Translations under genes and position numbers: made by a program | Shown: positions 1-7,462 of the stretch, one piece after another | Layout of the letters: the number at the start of each line of letters is the position of its first letter | Position numbering within the stretch: position 1 is the first letter of the stretch | The notes under the pieces: generated by a model | What the model was told of the DNA's origin: nothing | Database searches by the model: none | Seen by the model: the letters and a program-made list of their open reading frames with translations, nothing else | From: JAANXG01 sp049583715 | GTDB lineage: Bacteria; Pseudomonadota; Gammaproteobacteria; Arenicellales; JAANXG01 | Length of the DNA stretch: 52,471 nt | Assembly (NCBI GenBank): GCA_049583715.1 | Contig: JBAUWJ010000142.1 | Span: 1 to 52,471 of the forward strand | Direction: 5' to 3'

Positions 1-13
1 TGACATGTTTCTT

Positions 14-37
14 GTCGGAATGAATTCCGACCCACAG
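14..37 (+). repeat. Dispersed intergenic repeat, copy 1
   Basis: A palindromic core, GTCGGAATGAATTCCGAC, is followed by CCACAG. The same core and flank recur at 2720-2743 and, on the opposite strand, at 31001-31023. All three copies lie between genes. Confidence 0.8.
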
Positions 38-117
38 AGAGGGAAGTCGTGTCGGTCTGCCTCATATGGCGATAGAATCGCGGCCGTGACGAGGTCCAGC
101 ATGTCAGGCGGCAATTC

Positions 118-870
118 GTGAGGCAGACGTACCAGCTTCTTCTCAGCGTGCATGATGTGACGCCAAGGCACTTCGGAGCCTTGGAGCGCATCGACGAGGC
201 GCTGCACCGGGCTGGTGTCGGCAGCCGCTACAGCATGCTCGTGGTGCCAAACTTCTGGTCGCAGTGGCCGCTCGAAGACCATCCTCGTTTCAACGAGTGG
301 CTGCAGCACAAGGAAGAGGAGGGCGTGGAGATGATTCTTCACGGCTACTACCACAAGGACCACGAGGCCCACATCGCACCGTCCGCCCGGCTCCAGGCTC
401 GCTTGATGACCGCCGGCGAAGGGGAGTTTCTGGGCCTGGAGTACGAGGAGGCCGCGACGCGTATCCGGGCGGGCAAGAAGGTGCTGCAATCGATACTGAA
501 ACAGCCCGTGGAGGGATTCGTCGCCCCCGCCTGGCTGTACGGTGAGCAGACCCGAAAGGCTCTCAGGGACGAGGGCTTCGAGTTCGCGGAGGACCACTGG
601 TCCGTGTGGACGCCGGCCGGTGCCGACCGGACCCTCTGCCGATGCCCGGTGATCAGCTACTCGGCGAGGACCCGGCCGAGAATCGTGACCTCCTGGCTGT
701 GGTCCCGTTTCTCGGTGGCGGCCTTCGGCCGCGTTCGGGTCCTGAGGCAGGCGATCCATCCCCATGACCTCGACAGCCCCGGCATCTTCAGAGAGATCGA
801 GCGGGCACTCGCCGCCCTGATGTCCCGCCGCGAGCTCATCCGGTACCGAGACCTTGTTTCTGCGGCGTGA
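118..870 (+). CDS. DUF2334 polysaccharide deacetylase-like protein
   Basis: A 250-residue protein of the DUF2334 group within the polysaccharide deacetylase (NodB-like, carbohydrate esterase 4-like) fold. Visible family motifs are SVHDVTP with the metal-binding His-Asp pair at residues 12-13, HGYYH at 75-79, APAWL at 136-140 and HPHD at 214-217. These suggest a metal-dependent hydrolase acting on N-acyl groups of a polysaccharide or lipid-linked sugar; the substrate is not known. No signal peptide or membrane segment is visible. The start is GTG, because the nearest upstream ATG (101) runs straight into a stop. The 3' end overlaps the convergent glycosyltransferase by 35 bp, and that pairing fits cell-envelope glycan work. 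Confidence 0.85.
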   Translation: MRQTYQLLLSVHDVTPRHFGALERIDEALHRAGVGSRYSMLVVPNFWSQWPLEDHPRFNEWLQHKEEEGVEMILHGYYHKDHEAHIAPSARLQARLMTAGEGEFLGLEYEEAATRIRAGKKVLQSILKQPVEGFVAPAWLYGEQTRKALRDEGFEFAEDHWSVWTPAGADRTLCRCPVISYSARTRPRIVTSWLWSRFSVAAFGRVRVLRQAIHPHDLDSPGIFREIERALAALMSRRELIRYRDLVSAA

Positions 871-2026
871 CCAGACGGGCCTCGTAGGTCGCGAACAGCT
901 CCTCGAAGTGCTCGGAGACGTTGCGGATCCTCGCCGAGGCGTAGGCTTTGGCTTGCTCCGACATTGCGGACCGGTCGCGGGCCATGAAGGCGGTTATGGC
1001 GCGCTTGCAGTCCTCGACATCGCCGGGCTCGTAGGTTTCCGAGAACCCGGGCTGCGCCAGATCGGCGGCACCGCCGCGGTTCGGTACGATCACCGGCAGG
1101 CCCGAGCTCAGGCCCTCGGCGATGACCAGACCGAAAGTCTCGGACGAGCAGCCGTGGATGATGGCATCGGAGCTGGCGAGGTAACGGGCCACCTGCGGGC
1201 GGTCGAGGATCTGACCGGCGATGAATATGCCCCGGTACCTGGCCGCGCTGCGCTCTATGGACCGGCGCGACATGCCGTCGCCGATGACGAACAGGCCGAT
1301 GGGTCGCGTCCGGTTGATCTCTCCCACCGCCTGGATCATGGTGGGGATCCGCTTCTCGGGATGGTGTCGGCTGATGGTGATCAGCAGGACGGCGCCGTCT
1401 TCCGCGATGCCGCAGCGGTCCAGCATTTCGCGGCGCGTGCGCGCACAGCGGTAGCGATCGGAAAACTCGCTCTTGTTGATCCCGAAGGGGATCGAGACCG
1501 GCTTCCTCAGCCCGAAGCTGGCCATGCGCTGCGCGAGCCAGGGACTGCTGACCACCGACATGTCGAAGAGCCGGTCGAGCCTGCGAAGGTATGCCCAGAA
1601 CCAGGAGAACAGCTTATCGGTGCGGTCGTATCCGATCCGCCGGCCGAGGTAGGTGTGCGGATAGCTCGCCACGGGATCGGAATGGATGAAGTGCGAGCGC
1701 AGCGCGGAGCCCCGCCAACTGCCGGCGATCCAGCCGCCGCGCCAGGGAGAGGAGCCCTCCACCACGTCGGGCCTGACGGAATCGATCACCTCGTGCACCG
1801 GCGCGGCACGGGCAAAGGCATAGTAACGACGGTCCACCGGATGCACCGGACTCTTCACCCAGATGATTCTGCCGCTGGACACGTGCCTCGTGGCGTTCTC
1901 CGCCCCCGGGGCCACGATATCCACGGAGACTCCGAGCCTGGCAGCGTGCTCGAGCTTCTGGAGGATGTAGGTTTTGACGCCGCCTCCCTGGTCGCTGTAG
2001 AACTCGGCAATATCGACAATTTTCAT
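836..2026 (-). CDS. GT4-family glycosyltransferase
   Basis: Probable retaining glycosyltransferase of family GT4 (GT-B fold), about 396 residues, transferring a sugar from a nucleotide donor onto an envelope glycan or lipid. The N-terminal region begins MKIVDIAEFYSDQGGGVKTY, with the glycine-rich acceptor-side loop. The C-terminal half carries the donor-site EX7E motif in SSETFGLVIAEG, followed by GLPVIVPNRGG. I placed the start at the ATG at 2026, where homology-like sequence begins; the frame stays open to 2101 but the extra 25 residues look non-coding. The gene is convergent with and overlaps the DUF2334 gene. The exact sugar cannot be told from sequence. Confidence 0.88.
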   Translation of the reverse strand: MKIVDIAEFYSDQGGGVKTYILQKLEHAARLGVSVDIVAPGAENATRHVSSGRIIWVKSPVHPVDRRYYAFARAAPVHEVIDSVRPDVVEGSSPWRGGWIAGSWRGSALRSHFIHSDPVASYPHTYLGRRIGYDRTDKLFSWFWAYLRRLDRLFDMSVVSSPWLAQRMASFGLRKPVSIPFGINKSEFSDRYRCARTRREMLDRCGIAEDGAVLLITISRHHPEKRIPTMIQAVGEINRTRPIGLFVIGDGMSRRSIERSAARYRGIFIAGQILDRPQVARYLASSDAIIHGCSSETFGLVIAEGLSSGLPVIVPNRGGAADLAQPGFSETYEPGDVEDCKRAITAFMARDRSAMSEQAKAYASARIRNVSEHFEELFATYEARLVTPQKQGLGTG

Positions 2027-2212
2027 TGGGAGGCGTCGATAGGGGGCGAGGTATTCGTCGGCGCTGCGGTTGCCAGGGGTGAGAAGAGGGGCGCTATTCA
2101 AACGTGGAATGGGCGCTCAGTCAACAGATCCTTCACCGTGTCGTATCGGGGCCGTCCGGGCTTGGGTAGAATGCGGCCGGTCAGAGAATGCCGGAAAGCC
2201 ATCGCGGATGCC

Positions 2213-2656
2213 ATGAAGAAGAGTAGCAGCGAACCCTGGATGCCGACTGTTGACTATGCCCATTCCCTCACGGGACTGACCGTCAATATGCTGGTCAAGG
2301 ACGTCGCGGCCCACGCGGCGTTTGTCCGGGAGGTTCTGGGACTGGAGATCGTGCACGCCGACGCGGACATTGCCGTCTACCGTCACGGCGACAGTCAGTG
2401 GACGGTGCACGCTGACCACACCTACCTGGATTCGGGCAACCCGATGGAGGAGGTGGCGCGGTCGCTGGCGGCAAGGGGCGGCGCCGTGGAGCTCAGGGTC
2501 CACCACTGCGACCCGGACAAGGCCGAGGCGGCGGCGAGACGTGGCGGGTTCGAGATCCTCGCCGCCACCGAGAACAAGCCGCACGGCCTGAGGGAAGCCT
2601 ACCTGCGCGACACCGACGGCTATATCTGGGTACCGGACGTCCCGTGCCAGGGATGA
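2213..2656 (+). CDS. VOC-fold (glyoxalase/bleomycin-resistance-like) protein
   Basis: Small protein of about 147 residues with the vicinal oxygen chelate pattern: a beta-alpha-beta unit ending FVREVLGLEIVHADADIAVYRHGDSQW, then HADHTYLD, then a C-terminal segment REAYLRDTDGYIWVPD typical of the last VOC strand. Members bind a divalent metal and act as isomerases, dioxygenases, lyases or drug-binding proteins, so the reaction cannot be assigned. The frame is open far upstream, but that part is antisense to the glycosyltransferase and is not real. The ATG at 2213 is preferred; ATG 2240 is an alternative. The GxxDPDG-type C-terminus suggests a metal-dependent lyase or fosfomycin-resistance-like fold. 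Confidence 0.75.
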   Translation: MKKSSSEPWMPTVDYAHSLTGLTVNMLVKDVAAHAAFVREVLGLEIVHADADIAVYRHGDSQWTVHADHTYLDSGNPMEEVARSLAARGGAVELRVHHCDPDKAEAAARRGGFEILAATENKPHGLREAYLRDTDGYIWVPDVPCQG

Positions 2657-2673
2657 TCTCCGCTACCCGCGGG

Positions 2674-2687
2674 CGGGCTTCAGCCCG
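2674..2687. repeat. Short hairpin, CGGGCT-TC-AGCCCG
   Basis: A perfect 6-bp stem with a 2-nt spacer just after the VOC gene. It shares its core with the longer hairpin at 2848-2865. Confidence 0.6.
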
Positions 2688-2719
2688 GCGATGATGTGGT
2701 GCCGTGGTCGAGCGCTGCT

Positions 2720-2845
2720 GTCGGAATGAATTCCGACCCACAGGGAAGTGGGGAGTGTCGGAGATCGTCGGGAACGAGATCCGACCGACCCACTTCGGAC
2801 GTGGGGAGTGCTGGAGATTGTCGGGAACGAGATCCGGCCGACCCC
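2720..2845 (+). repeat. Composite intergenic repeat: palindrome copy 2 plus two tandem ~45-bp units
   Basis: Positions 2720-2743 repeat the palindrome of 14-37. They are followed by two near-identical units at 2748-2793 and 2801-2845. Each begins GTGGGGAGTG and contains GTCGGGAACGAGATCCG, with a period of 53 bp. A diverged relative of the same unit flanks the third palindrome copy near 30945-31023. No protein is encoded. Confidence 0.8.
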
Positions 2846-2847
2846 GG

Positions 2848-2865
2848 GTCGGGCTTCAGCCCGAC
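2848..2865. terminator. Hairpin between convergent genes, possible bidirectional terminator
   Basis: GTCGGGCT-TC-AGCCCGAC is a perfect 8-bp stem. It lies between the VOC gene and the 3' end of the minus-strand persulfide dioxygenase gene. There is no U-tract, so the terminator role is an inference from position. Confidence 0.45.
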
Positions 2866-2901
2866 AAAGGCGCGGTGCCGGCCCAAAGCCGGCTCGTGCG
2901 A

Positions 2902-3948
2902 CTACTCGCGTACCGAGGCGAAGCCCGCCTCCTTCCAGGCCAGCATGCCACCCTTGAGATTGGAGACGTGTGAATAGCCCATGCCCGTGAGCATGGCGGC
3001 CGCGGTGGTGCTGCGCACGCCGGAGCGGCACACCAGCACGATGGGATCGTCCTTGGCGATACCGAGTTTGTCGATCTCGTACTGTAGCTGCTTCAGGGGT
3101 ATCAGCCTGCTCTGCGGGATGTGGCCGAGCTCGCCCGTGTATTCGCTCTGCTCCCTGACATCGATGACGTGCGGCGCACTGGCGGTGTCGAGCTCGTCGC
3201 GGACCGCCTGCGCGTTACGCTGGCGGACGGCGTTGAGCTGGGCCAGATCCGGGAAGTCGATCTGATTATCGTCGATGGCGGACTGGTTGGGCTGCAGCAC
3301 CTCCTGGATCTTCTTGGGAAGGGGAAACTCGATGCTGTTCATCAGGTCGATGTATTCCTGGCGGGACTTGCCGGCGATCCTGGGGTTCGCCTGCTTCTCG
3401 GCGCCGATAGTGGACGAGGTGTTGCCGCGGTAGTCATGTGCGGGCAGCACGACTGTATCATCGGGGAGGGTGAAGAGCTTTCCGGTGATCGAGTCGTACT
3501 GCTCGCCTGCGTCCCCACCGGCGAAATCGGCGCGCCCGGTCCCTCCGATCAGGAGGACGTCACCGGTGAACACGAAGCCGTCGCAGTGCAGGCTGATGCT
3601 GTCAGGAGTGTGGCCGGGCGTGTCCAGCACCGTGAGGCCGATGTTGCCGCACTCGATTTCTTCGCCGTTCTCGACATGCCTGTCGACACTGGGGTTCGGC
3701 GCTTTGCTGTGCTGCACGACGGGTATGTCCAGGAGCTGTTTCAGGGTGCGCGTGCCGCTCAAGTGATCGGCGTGGGTGTGGGTGTCGATAGCGAGGTCGA
3801 GGCGCATCCCCCGGTAGGCGAGATAGGCCAGATACCGGTCGATGAACTCGGCATGGGGATCGATCAATACCGCGTGGGAAGTCTCCGGACACGCGACGAG
3901 GTAGCACTTGCATTGGGTGCCGTTCAGCTCTTTGACGATGGGTTTCAT
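2902..3948 (-). CDS. Persulfide dioxygenase-rhodanese fusion
   Basis: A 348-residue two-domain sulfur enzyme. The N-terminal metallo-beta-lactamase domain has THTHADH (H57, H59, D61, H62), GHTPDS and FTGDVLLIGGTGRADF, then PAHDY. This is the pattern of ETHE1-type persulfide dioxygenases, iron enzymes that oxidise glutathione persulfide to sulfite. The C-terminal rhodanese domain has the active-site loop CRSGVRS with catalytic Cys near residue 307. Fusions of this kind couple persulfide oxidation to sulfur transfer toward thiosulfate in the cytoplasm. ATG 3948 is chosen because GAG lies 9 nt upstream; ATG 3954 is an alternative. It is the last gene of an operon with the histidine kinase (stop 3959) and response regulator. 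Confidence 0.9.
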   Translation of the reverse strand: MKPIVKELNGTQCKCYLVACPETSHAVLIDPHAEFIDRYLAYLAYRGMRLDLAIDTHTHADHLSGTRTLKQLLDIPVVQHSKAPNPSVDRHVENGEEIECGNIGLTVLDTPGHTPDSISLHCDGFVFTGDVLLIGGTGRADFAGGDAGEQYDSITGKLFTLPDDTVVLPAHDYRGNTSSTIGAEKQANPRIAGKSRQEYIDLMNSIEFPLPKKIQEVLQPNQSAIDDNQIDFPDLAQLNAVRQRNAQAVRDELDTASAPHVIDVREQSEYTGELGHIPQSRLIPLKQLQYEIDKLGIAKDDPIVLVCRSGVRSTTAAAMLTGMGYSHVSNLKGGMLAWKEAGFASVRE

Positions 3949-3958
3949 GGGCATGTGC

Positions 3959-6139
3959 TCAGGCTGCCAGGGGCAGGATGACGGTGAATTGTGCGCCGGT
4001 CGTGTCGGAGCGGTTATGGGCCGTAACGTGCCCGTCATGGTATTCGGCGATCAGGCGAACCACGTACAGCCCGAGACCCAGCCGGGACTGCTTGGCGTTC
4101 TTCTTTCCGACGGACACCATGGGATCGAAGAGGCGGTCGGTCATCGTATCGGGCAGCTCCGATCCCTCGTTGAGAACGCTGAGCTCCGCGCGGCCGTTGA
4201 TCTTGTCGAGCCGCACCAGGATGGGCGATCCGTCGTTGGAGAAATCCAGGGCGTTGTCGGCAAGCTTGTCGAGCATCTGGGCAATCAGGTCCGGCGTGCC
4301 GCGTATGTGTATCGGCGAGTTGCGTATCTCCAGCTCGAAGCGCTGCTTGGGATTGCTCTGCTGGTAGCCTTCGACGTAGCTGGAGGCCAGCTCGACCAGG
4401 TCGAACTCCTCCCGGATCTCCGTTCGAAGGGCCTCTTCCAGGTTCGCGGCCTCGGTCAGGTTGCGCAGGATCGAGCCGAGGCGCTGCGTGCCGTTCTTGG
4501 CGCGGGCCATGTACTTGCTGTTGCGGGTCTCGGGCACTTCTTCCTGGAGGTTGTCCAGCGACGAATTCACGACATTCAGGGGGTTGTTGAGCTCATGGGC
4601 GAGCGTATCCGGCAGGCCCTCGAGGTATCGCGTGTACTGCGACAGGCGCCCCAGCATGCCGCTCATGCTTCGGGAAAGGTCGCCGATCTCGTCCCGGCTG
4701 TGGCGCTCGGCGTTGATGTTGGCGTCCCGCACCCGTCCGTCCGGGCCGATGACCTGCTCCGCTTCGTTCCTCAGGCGCCGTATCCGGATGGTGATGCGCG
4801 AGGCGAACACCAGCAGTGCGCCGGTGATGATGATCAGCACCAGCAGGGTGACCGCCACCACGTTCTCGAGGACGCGCTTCTGCTGCGACAGCACCTCGTC
4901 GGTGCTCTGCTCGACGACGACGACCCCGAGGGCCTGGTCGCCCGACCAGATCGGGTGGGCCGCCATCAGGATCTCGGTGCGCTTGTCCAGGGACAGGCGG
5001 CGCTGGGTCTGCGGAATACCGGCGAGGGCCTTGCGAAAGGTCTCCTCGTCACGGTGGGAGACGTCCGCCGTGATGTCCACCGACTTTTCGTTGGAGGTCT
5101 CCAGGATCAGGTTGTAGACCTTCTGGAGCACGGCCTGGTAGGACTGCACGATCAGGCCGAACAGGCCCTTGGGGGGTGCGGGCTCCGCCGTCTCGCTGGC
5201 CAGGTTGCCGACGACTGCGCGCACCCGCCGGTCCTTGTCCAGGACCCAGATGCGGGTCACCGGGCGGTCGAGGCCCCTCAAAATCTTGGCGATCTCCGGC
5301 GAATGAATGAACAGGTGGTTGAGGGGAGGCTCCTTGTTGATGTCCTTGGACGATGAGGAAAGGCGCTTGGTCACCCGCCGATCGGTCTCGCTGTCGACGT
5401 CCGCCACCACGATGCCCAGCCGGGACTGCGATCCCACCATGAACCGGGGCATGCGGATCTCGACGCTGTATCCCTTCTTCGTCATCTTCCAGGCCGCCGC
5501 GAGGTCGTAGTTGGGGTCGCCGGTGAGTGGGTACTCCCAGTTCTTGTCCATCAGGTAGACGCTCATCCGCCCCGGGTCCTTGCCGGTGAGGAGGTAGCGC
5601 TTGATCTGGCCGCCGGGGTTCTCGAGATAAAAGCGGATGGCGTCGCTGTTGTCCAGCCGGCGGATGGACGGGTCCCGCATGACGACCTTGTTGTCGGTGA
5701 CGTCGAGTCCGAAGTAGAGGTAGGGGCCGCGGTAGCCGACCATCTGGATATAGCTGAGGTTCCGGGGCTCGTAGTCCGGGCCGCACATCTGGTCGACGGA
5801 ACCGTCGACCCGCGTGGCCTGCTCGCGCTGGTCGCCCCAGTCGGAGAGATCGCCGTCGAGGCGGATGTAGTTGGGCAGCGCGTAGGCGAAGATGTCATCG
5901 GTGTCGCCGATGACCTCCGGCGCGCCCTTCTCCGGGTCGAACAGCTCGGGCCGGTCGTGCAGCACGGTGGCGATGGCACGGGCCGTAAGGGTCAGCGCGT
6001 TCTCCTGGCCCCGCAGCAGAAAGCTCTTCATGTCCCGCACGTATTCGTAGCCCATCCAGGGGATCAACAGAAGCGCCAGGGCCACGAACAGGAGCTTGCT
6101 ACGAATACTCAGTCCGCGCGAGGGAGACAATAGCCGCAT
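3959..6139 (-). CDS. Membrane histidine kinase, similar to proteobacterial dedicated sortase-system kinases
   Basis: A 726-residue sensor kinase. One membrane helix lies near residues 15-33. A large periplasmic region follows, opening with YIRLDGDLSDWGDQ (about 91-104), reminiscent of CBM9/DOMON-like beta domains. A second helix lies near 425-448, followed by a HAMP linker, the H-box LAHELNNPL near 515, the N-box DNALDFSNDG and the G-box RLGLGLYVV. The large extracellular DGxLxDW domain and the paired regulator recall the kinase of the proteobacterial dedicated sortase system; I state this from memory of the family. No sortase or sortase substrate lies in the window, so the output is unclear. 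It starts 22 bp after the regulator and precedes a persulfide dioxygenase gene. Confidence 0.85.
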   Translation of the reverse strand: MRLLSPSRGLSIRSKLLFVALALLLIPWMGYEYVRDMKSFLLRGQENALTLTARAIATVLHDRPELFDPEKGAPEVIGDTDDIFAYALPNYIRLDGDLSDWGDQREQATRVDGSVDQMCGPDYEPRNLSYIQMVGYRGPYLYFGLDVTDNKVVMRDPSIRRLDNSDAIRFYLENPGGQIKRYLLTGKDPGRMSVYLMDKNWEYPLTGDPNYDLAAAWKMTKKGYSVEIRMPRFMVGSQSRLGIVVADVDSETDRRVTKRLSSSSKDINKEPPLNHLFIHSPEIAKILRGLDRPVTRIWVLDKDRRVRAVVGNLASETAEPAPPKGLFGLIVQSYQAVLQKVYNLILETSNEKSVDITADVSHRDEETFRKALAGIPQTQRRLSLDKRTEILMAAHPIWSGDQALGVVVVEQSTDEVLSQQKRVLENVVAVTLLVLIIITGALLVFASRITIRIRRLRNEAEQVIGPDGRVRDANINAERHSRDEIGDLSRSMSGMLGRLSQYTRYLEGLPDTLAHELNNPLNVVNSSLDNLQEEVPETRNSKYMARAKNGTQRLGSILRNLTEAANLEEALRTEIREEFDLVELASSYVEGYQQSNPKQRFELEIRNSPIHIRGTPDLIAQMLDKLADNALDFSNDGSPILVRLDKINGRAELSVLNEGSELPDTMTDRLFDPMVSVGKKNAKQSRLGLGLYVVRLIAEYHDGHVTAHNRSDTTGAQFTVILPLAA

Positions 6140-6160
6140 GAATGCGCTTTCGGGCGGGAG

Positions 6161-6859
6161 CTATTCCGGCTGCCAGCGGTATCCCACGCCGAATACGGTT
6201 TGAATCATGGAAAACTCCGGATCCGCTTCCTTGAATTTCTTGCGGATGCGACGCACGTAACCGTTGATGGTGTTGCGCTCGACGTAGCTCTGGCGCGTGA
6301 CCTGCATCAGGTTCTCGTAGGTCTTGACGTGGCCGGGGCGGCGGGCGAGGGCCTGCACCAGCCAGAACTCCGTCAGGGTCAGGTTCACTTCCTTCCCGTC
6401 CCACAATACGGACATGCTGTTCGGGTCGAGCTGCAGGGGCCCCAGGCGCAGGATCGCCTCGAGCTCGGTCGTCTGGGTGTGGAGCGTGTCCACGATCCGG
6501 AACAGGGAGGAGATCCGCACGGTGAGAAACTGGAGGTTCACCGGCTTCGTGAGGTAGTCCCAGGCGTCCAGGCGCAGGCCCGAAACCCTGTCGATATCGG
6601 TGTCGCGGGCGGTGAGGAATATGATGGGGAGCTTGGGGGCGATCGCGCGCAAATCGCGGCACAGATCGAATCCGCCGTCCATTTCGTCCTCCAGCATGAT
6701 GTCCAGGACCGCGAGGTCGGGCAGGTTCTGGCGCATGCCCGCGTGGGCCTGGGGCCGGTTGGCGTAGGTGGTGACGGAATAGCCGTTGGCGGTCAACGCG
6801 TCGGCGTAATTCTCACGCTGGTCGGCGTCGTCTTCAACGATGGCGATGGTTCTGCTCAT
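6161..6859 (-). CDS. OmpR/PhoB-type response regulator (partner of the kinase at 3959-6139)
   Basis: A 232-residue regulator. The receiver domain has acidic residues EDD near 9-11, the phosphoacceptor Asp in LAVLDIML and Lys in YLTKPV. The C-terminal winged helix carries NLTLTEFWLVQALARRPGHVKTYENLM and ends IQTVFGVGYRW. In place of the usual GADDYLTKP it reads GLRLDAWDYLTKP. The insert EDEMDGGFDLCRDLR resembles regulators of dedicated sortase systems. It is first in the operon with the histidine kinase and persulfide dioxygenase-rhodanese genes. The upstream region (6860-7034) is AT-rich and shared with a divergent small gene, so a divergent promoter there is likely. Confidence 0.9.
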   Translation of the reverse strand: MSRTIAIVEDDADQRENYADALTANGYSVTTYANRPQAHAGMRQNLPDLAVLDIMLEDEMDGGFDLCRDLRAIAPKLPIIFLTARDTDIDRVSGLRLDAWDYLTKPVNLQFLTVRISSLFRIVDTLHTQTTELEAILRLGPLQLDPNSMSVLWDGKEVNLTLTEFWLVQALARRPGHVKTYENLMQVTRQSYVERNTINGYVRRIRKKFKEADPEFSMIQTVFGVGYRWQPE

Positions 6860-6985
6860 TGCACGTCAACAGGGGAAATTTCCTCTTAATTGTCAATAAG
6901 ATATATCAACGGTGAGCCCTTGGATAGAGGCCGGTTTCAAACACCATACTTTTACCATGACTTGCCCCCCCTTTTGACACTCCCG

Positions 6986-7005
6986 ACACGTTTAATTAAA
7001 CGTGT
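6986..7005. promoter_or_regulatory. Perfect 20-bp palindrome, possible operator
   Basis: ACACGTTTAATTAAACGTGT is perfectly self-complementary over 20 bp. It sits between the divergent regulator gene (start 6859) and the small gene at 7035. A TTGACA hexamer lies just upstream at 6974-6979. The position suits a dimeric repressor; which protein binds is unknown. Confidence 0.6.
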
Positions 7006-7034
7006 TGAAGACTAATCGGTGACCTTGGCAGACC

Positions 7035-7268
7035 ATGACGCGAGAGGTATTTATACCACTGACAGACGAGATTCTGTACGAGCATCCGGATCTCGTCAGG
7101 GGCCGGCTCGTGCCCTACGTATCGGGGAGGCCCTGCTACCACTGGTTGTCCGTGGAGCTCAACCCCGATGAAAGCACCCCACCCCGGCAGCCGGCGCGGC
7201 GCTGGAATCAGCCCGCCCGGTTGCCCATTGCTGTAGAAGCCACGCGAGGAACATTCCATTCTCTCTGA
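7035..7268 (+). CDS. Small protein of unknown function
   Basis: A 77-residue frame starting MTREVFIPLTDEILYEHPDL. It is not recognised as a named family. The first 45 residues look like a folded, conserved segment (VRGRLVPYVSGRPCYHWLSVELNP), while the tail is rich in Pro, Arg and Ala. Support for a real gene is positional. A 20-bp palindrome and a TTGACA hexamer lie just upstream, and a strong intrinsic terminator begins 30 nt after the stop and points in the gene's direction. No good Shine-Dalgarno sequence precedes the ATG, which lowers confidence. It lies divergent to the response regulator gene. Confidence 0.5.
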   Translation: MTREVFIPLTDEILYEHPDLVRGRLVPYVSGRPCYHWLSVELNPDESTPPRQPARRWNQPARLPIAVEATRGTFHSL

Positions 7269-7297
7269 GTCCCTCAAGTTTCTCGCCATTGGCCTTG

Positions 7298-7332
7298 GTA
7301 CCGCGCTCGCGACGAGCGCGGTACTCATTTTT
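7298..7332 (+). terminator. Intrinsic terminator of the small gene
   Basis: GTACCGCGCTCG pairs perfectly with CGAGCGCGGTAC (12-bp stem) around a 3-nt loop, CGA, followed by TCATTTTTC. The U-tract is only on the plus strand, so it ends transcription of the 7035-7268 gene. Confidence 0.85.
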
Positions 7333-7462
7333 CTCTCGATAGGGATTCTGTCTCTCTAGATTCAGGCGGTCGGCAGGCGGCCGCTGCCCCCCCCCGGACG
7401 ATCCACTCGGCGCCGGCGCGCCGTGCGCCCTCCCGAAGGCGGGGCTGGGTGTGCCACGCGGG

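Noticed and set aside
854..2212. Long plus-strand frame leading into the VOC gene
   Set aside because: It is antisense to the glycosyltransferase with its EX7E motif; only the part from 2213 shows a recognisable fold.
3121..5356. Plus-strand frames of 286 and 482 codons
   Set aside because: Antisense of the persulfide dioxygenase and histidine kinase genes, both of which show full domain motifs.
6974..7002. TTGACA as -35 of a full promoter for the small gene
   Set aside because: No acceptable -10 hexamer at 16-18 bp; kept only as context for the palindrome.
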